Assembly: GCA_030613125.1 (NCBI GenBank) | Contig: JAUWMO010000051.1 | Coordinates: 1 to 14,574 of the forward strand | Source of the DNA: Bacteroidota bacterium | GTDB lineage: Bacteria > Bacteroidota > Bacteroidia > Bacteroidales > VadinHA17 | Length of the DNA stretch: 14,574 bases | Direction of reading: 5' to 3' | Shown here: piece after piece, positions 14,069 through 14,574 of the stretch | Position numbering within the stretch: the first letter of the stretch is position 1 | Layout: each line of letters starts with the position of its first letter | The notes under the pieces: model-generated | Told to the model about the DNA's origin: nothing | The model's database searches: none | Seen by the model: the letters and a program-made list of their open reading frames with translations, nothing else | Translations under genes and position numbers: made by a program

Positions 14069-14574
14069 GGGAATAAAAATTGGTTACTTCCTCTGACTAA
14101 GTTACAATAAAATTATCCACAGTAAAAAAATTCAGTTTATTCTTGATGGATATCCAATAATTAACACTGGATATTAAAAATGTTACTTATTATCTGGTAA
14201 AATGCAAAAGCCCGGAAATACATATTATAATACGTATTAAAATGGCGCTGTTATGATATATTGAGCTTAAATATTTTGGAAAAATAGTTCCATGATCAGA
14301 ATAATATGCCCTCACACAACCCATGTTTTCGTCACACCACAAGCGTGCCGAGTTACTTTTTATTCACAAAGTATCTATTTTAAATGGTGTTCATGAGCAC
14401 TACGTGGTTGCTTGAAAACTACGGATACCCCCAACCACAGATAAAATAAACTATCCCGACGATAAATGTCGGGCTCAAACAGCATTTTATCTTCAGGCCT
14501 ATGCTGCATTCTCGTTTTCTATGCAATTCCTATGATGCGGAAAAAGGCTTTGCATTAATGGTTTATCAGCTGAT
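14069..14574. other. 506-bp region at right edge with no supported gene
   Basis: The part next to the cotransporter (14069-14320) is very AT-rich and holds only frames shorter than about 15 codons; it probably contains that gene's promoter, with one near-match (minus-strand TAATTTTA, 14108-14115). From about 14320 the composition changes: GC is higher and short inverted repeats appear. These are GTGGTTG/CAACCAC (14404-14410 with 14432-14438) and CCCGAC/GTCGGG (14455-14460 with 14468-14473). At the very edge two frames run off the window: plus from ATG 14501, and minus from 14573 to a TAG at 14499-14501. Neither resembles a protein I recognise. It may be an intergenic repeat or the end of a mobile element. 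Confidence 0.4.
14455..14473. repeat. Short GC-rich palindrome
   Basis: CCCGAC and GTCGGG form a perfect 6-bp stem around GATAAAT in an otherwise AT-rich stretch. Palindromes of this CCCGA...TCGGG kind are, from memory, frequent in intergenic DNA of Bacteroidota. On the minus strand it is followed by a T-rich tract, so it could also act as a weak terminator for a gene beyond the right edge. Confidence 0.35.

Noticed and set aside
14499..14573. Minus-strand 24-codon frame entering from the right edge
   Set aside because: It is too short to recognise, and the opposite strand is also open here; neither could be supported as a gene.
1..14574. CRISPR array, prophage, defence or secretion system
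   Set aside because: There are no regularly spaced direct repeats and no cas, phage structural, toxin-antitoxin or nuclease genes in any frame I examined.

Overview
The window is AT-rich DNA from a member of the Bacteroidota, probably an environmental Bacteroidales-like lineage. Three things point there. The gene set is typical (a DUF4296-type lipoprotein, and rbfA upstream of a LolC/E-like permease). Recognisable -7 elements follow the Bacteroidota consensus TAnnTTTG, not the sigma-70 TATAAT box. Shine-Dalgarno sequences are essentially absent. There is no phage, plasmid or CRISPR signature. It reads as ordinary chromosome with a few unusual spots.

Layout. Positions 1-882 hold the 3' part of asnS (asparaginyl-tRNA synthetase), followed on the same strand by rpoN (sigma-54, 968-2425). 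A 310-bp spacer follows, with a candidate terminator, an imperfect inverted repeat and a promoter for a PAP2-like membrane protein (2736-3347). That gene ends in a 4-bp stop-codon overlap with a convergent GT-B glycosyltransferase (4453-3344). The glycosyltransferase is divergent from a bacteriohemerythrin-like gene (4611-5024). From about 9780 down to 5051 lies a minus-strand cluster: rbfA, a methyltransferase with a membrane tail, a degenerate tRNA-like element, a LolC/E-type ABC permease, a DUF4296-like lipoprotein and a metal-dependent amidohydrolase. On the plus strand, divergent from rbfA, is trpS (9901-10890). A second minus-strand group runs from 14068 to 11032: a Na+/phosphate cotransporter with an N-terminal Ig-like domain and a C-terminal PhoU-like domain, a 54-residue small ORF, and a HAD hydrolase. 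It ends at a good intrinsic terminator just beyond trpS. The last ~500 bp (14069-14574) holds no gene I can support.

How the genes relate. Two aminoacyl-tRNA synthetases, the ribosome maturation factor RbfA and sigma-54 make this partly an information-processing neighbourhood. The permease, lipoprotein, glycosyltransferase and PAP2-like protein concern the envelope. I see no complete new system. The points most worth a second look are the tRNA-like element inside the rbfA-permease operon, the short ORF resembling the N-terminus of a larger protein, the shifted metal-ligand spacing in the hemerythrin, and two envelope genes that appear to require TTG starts.
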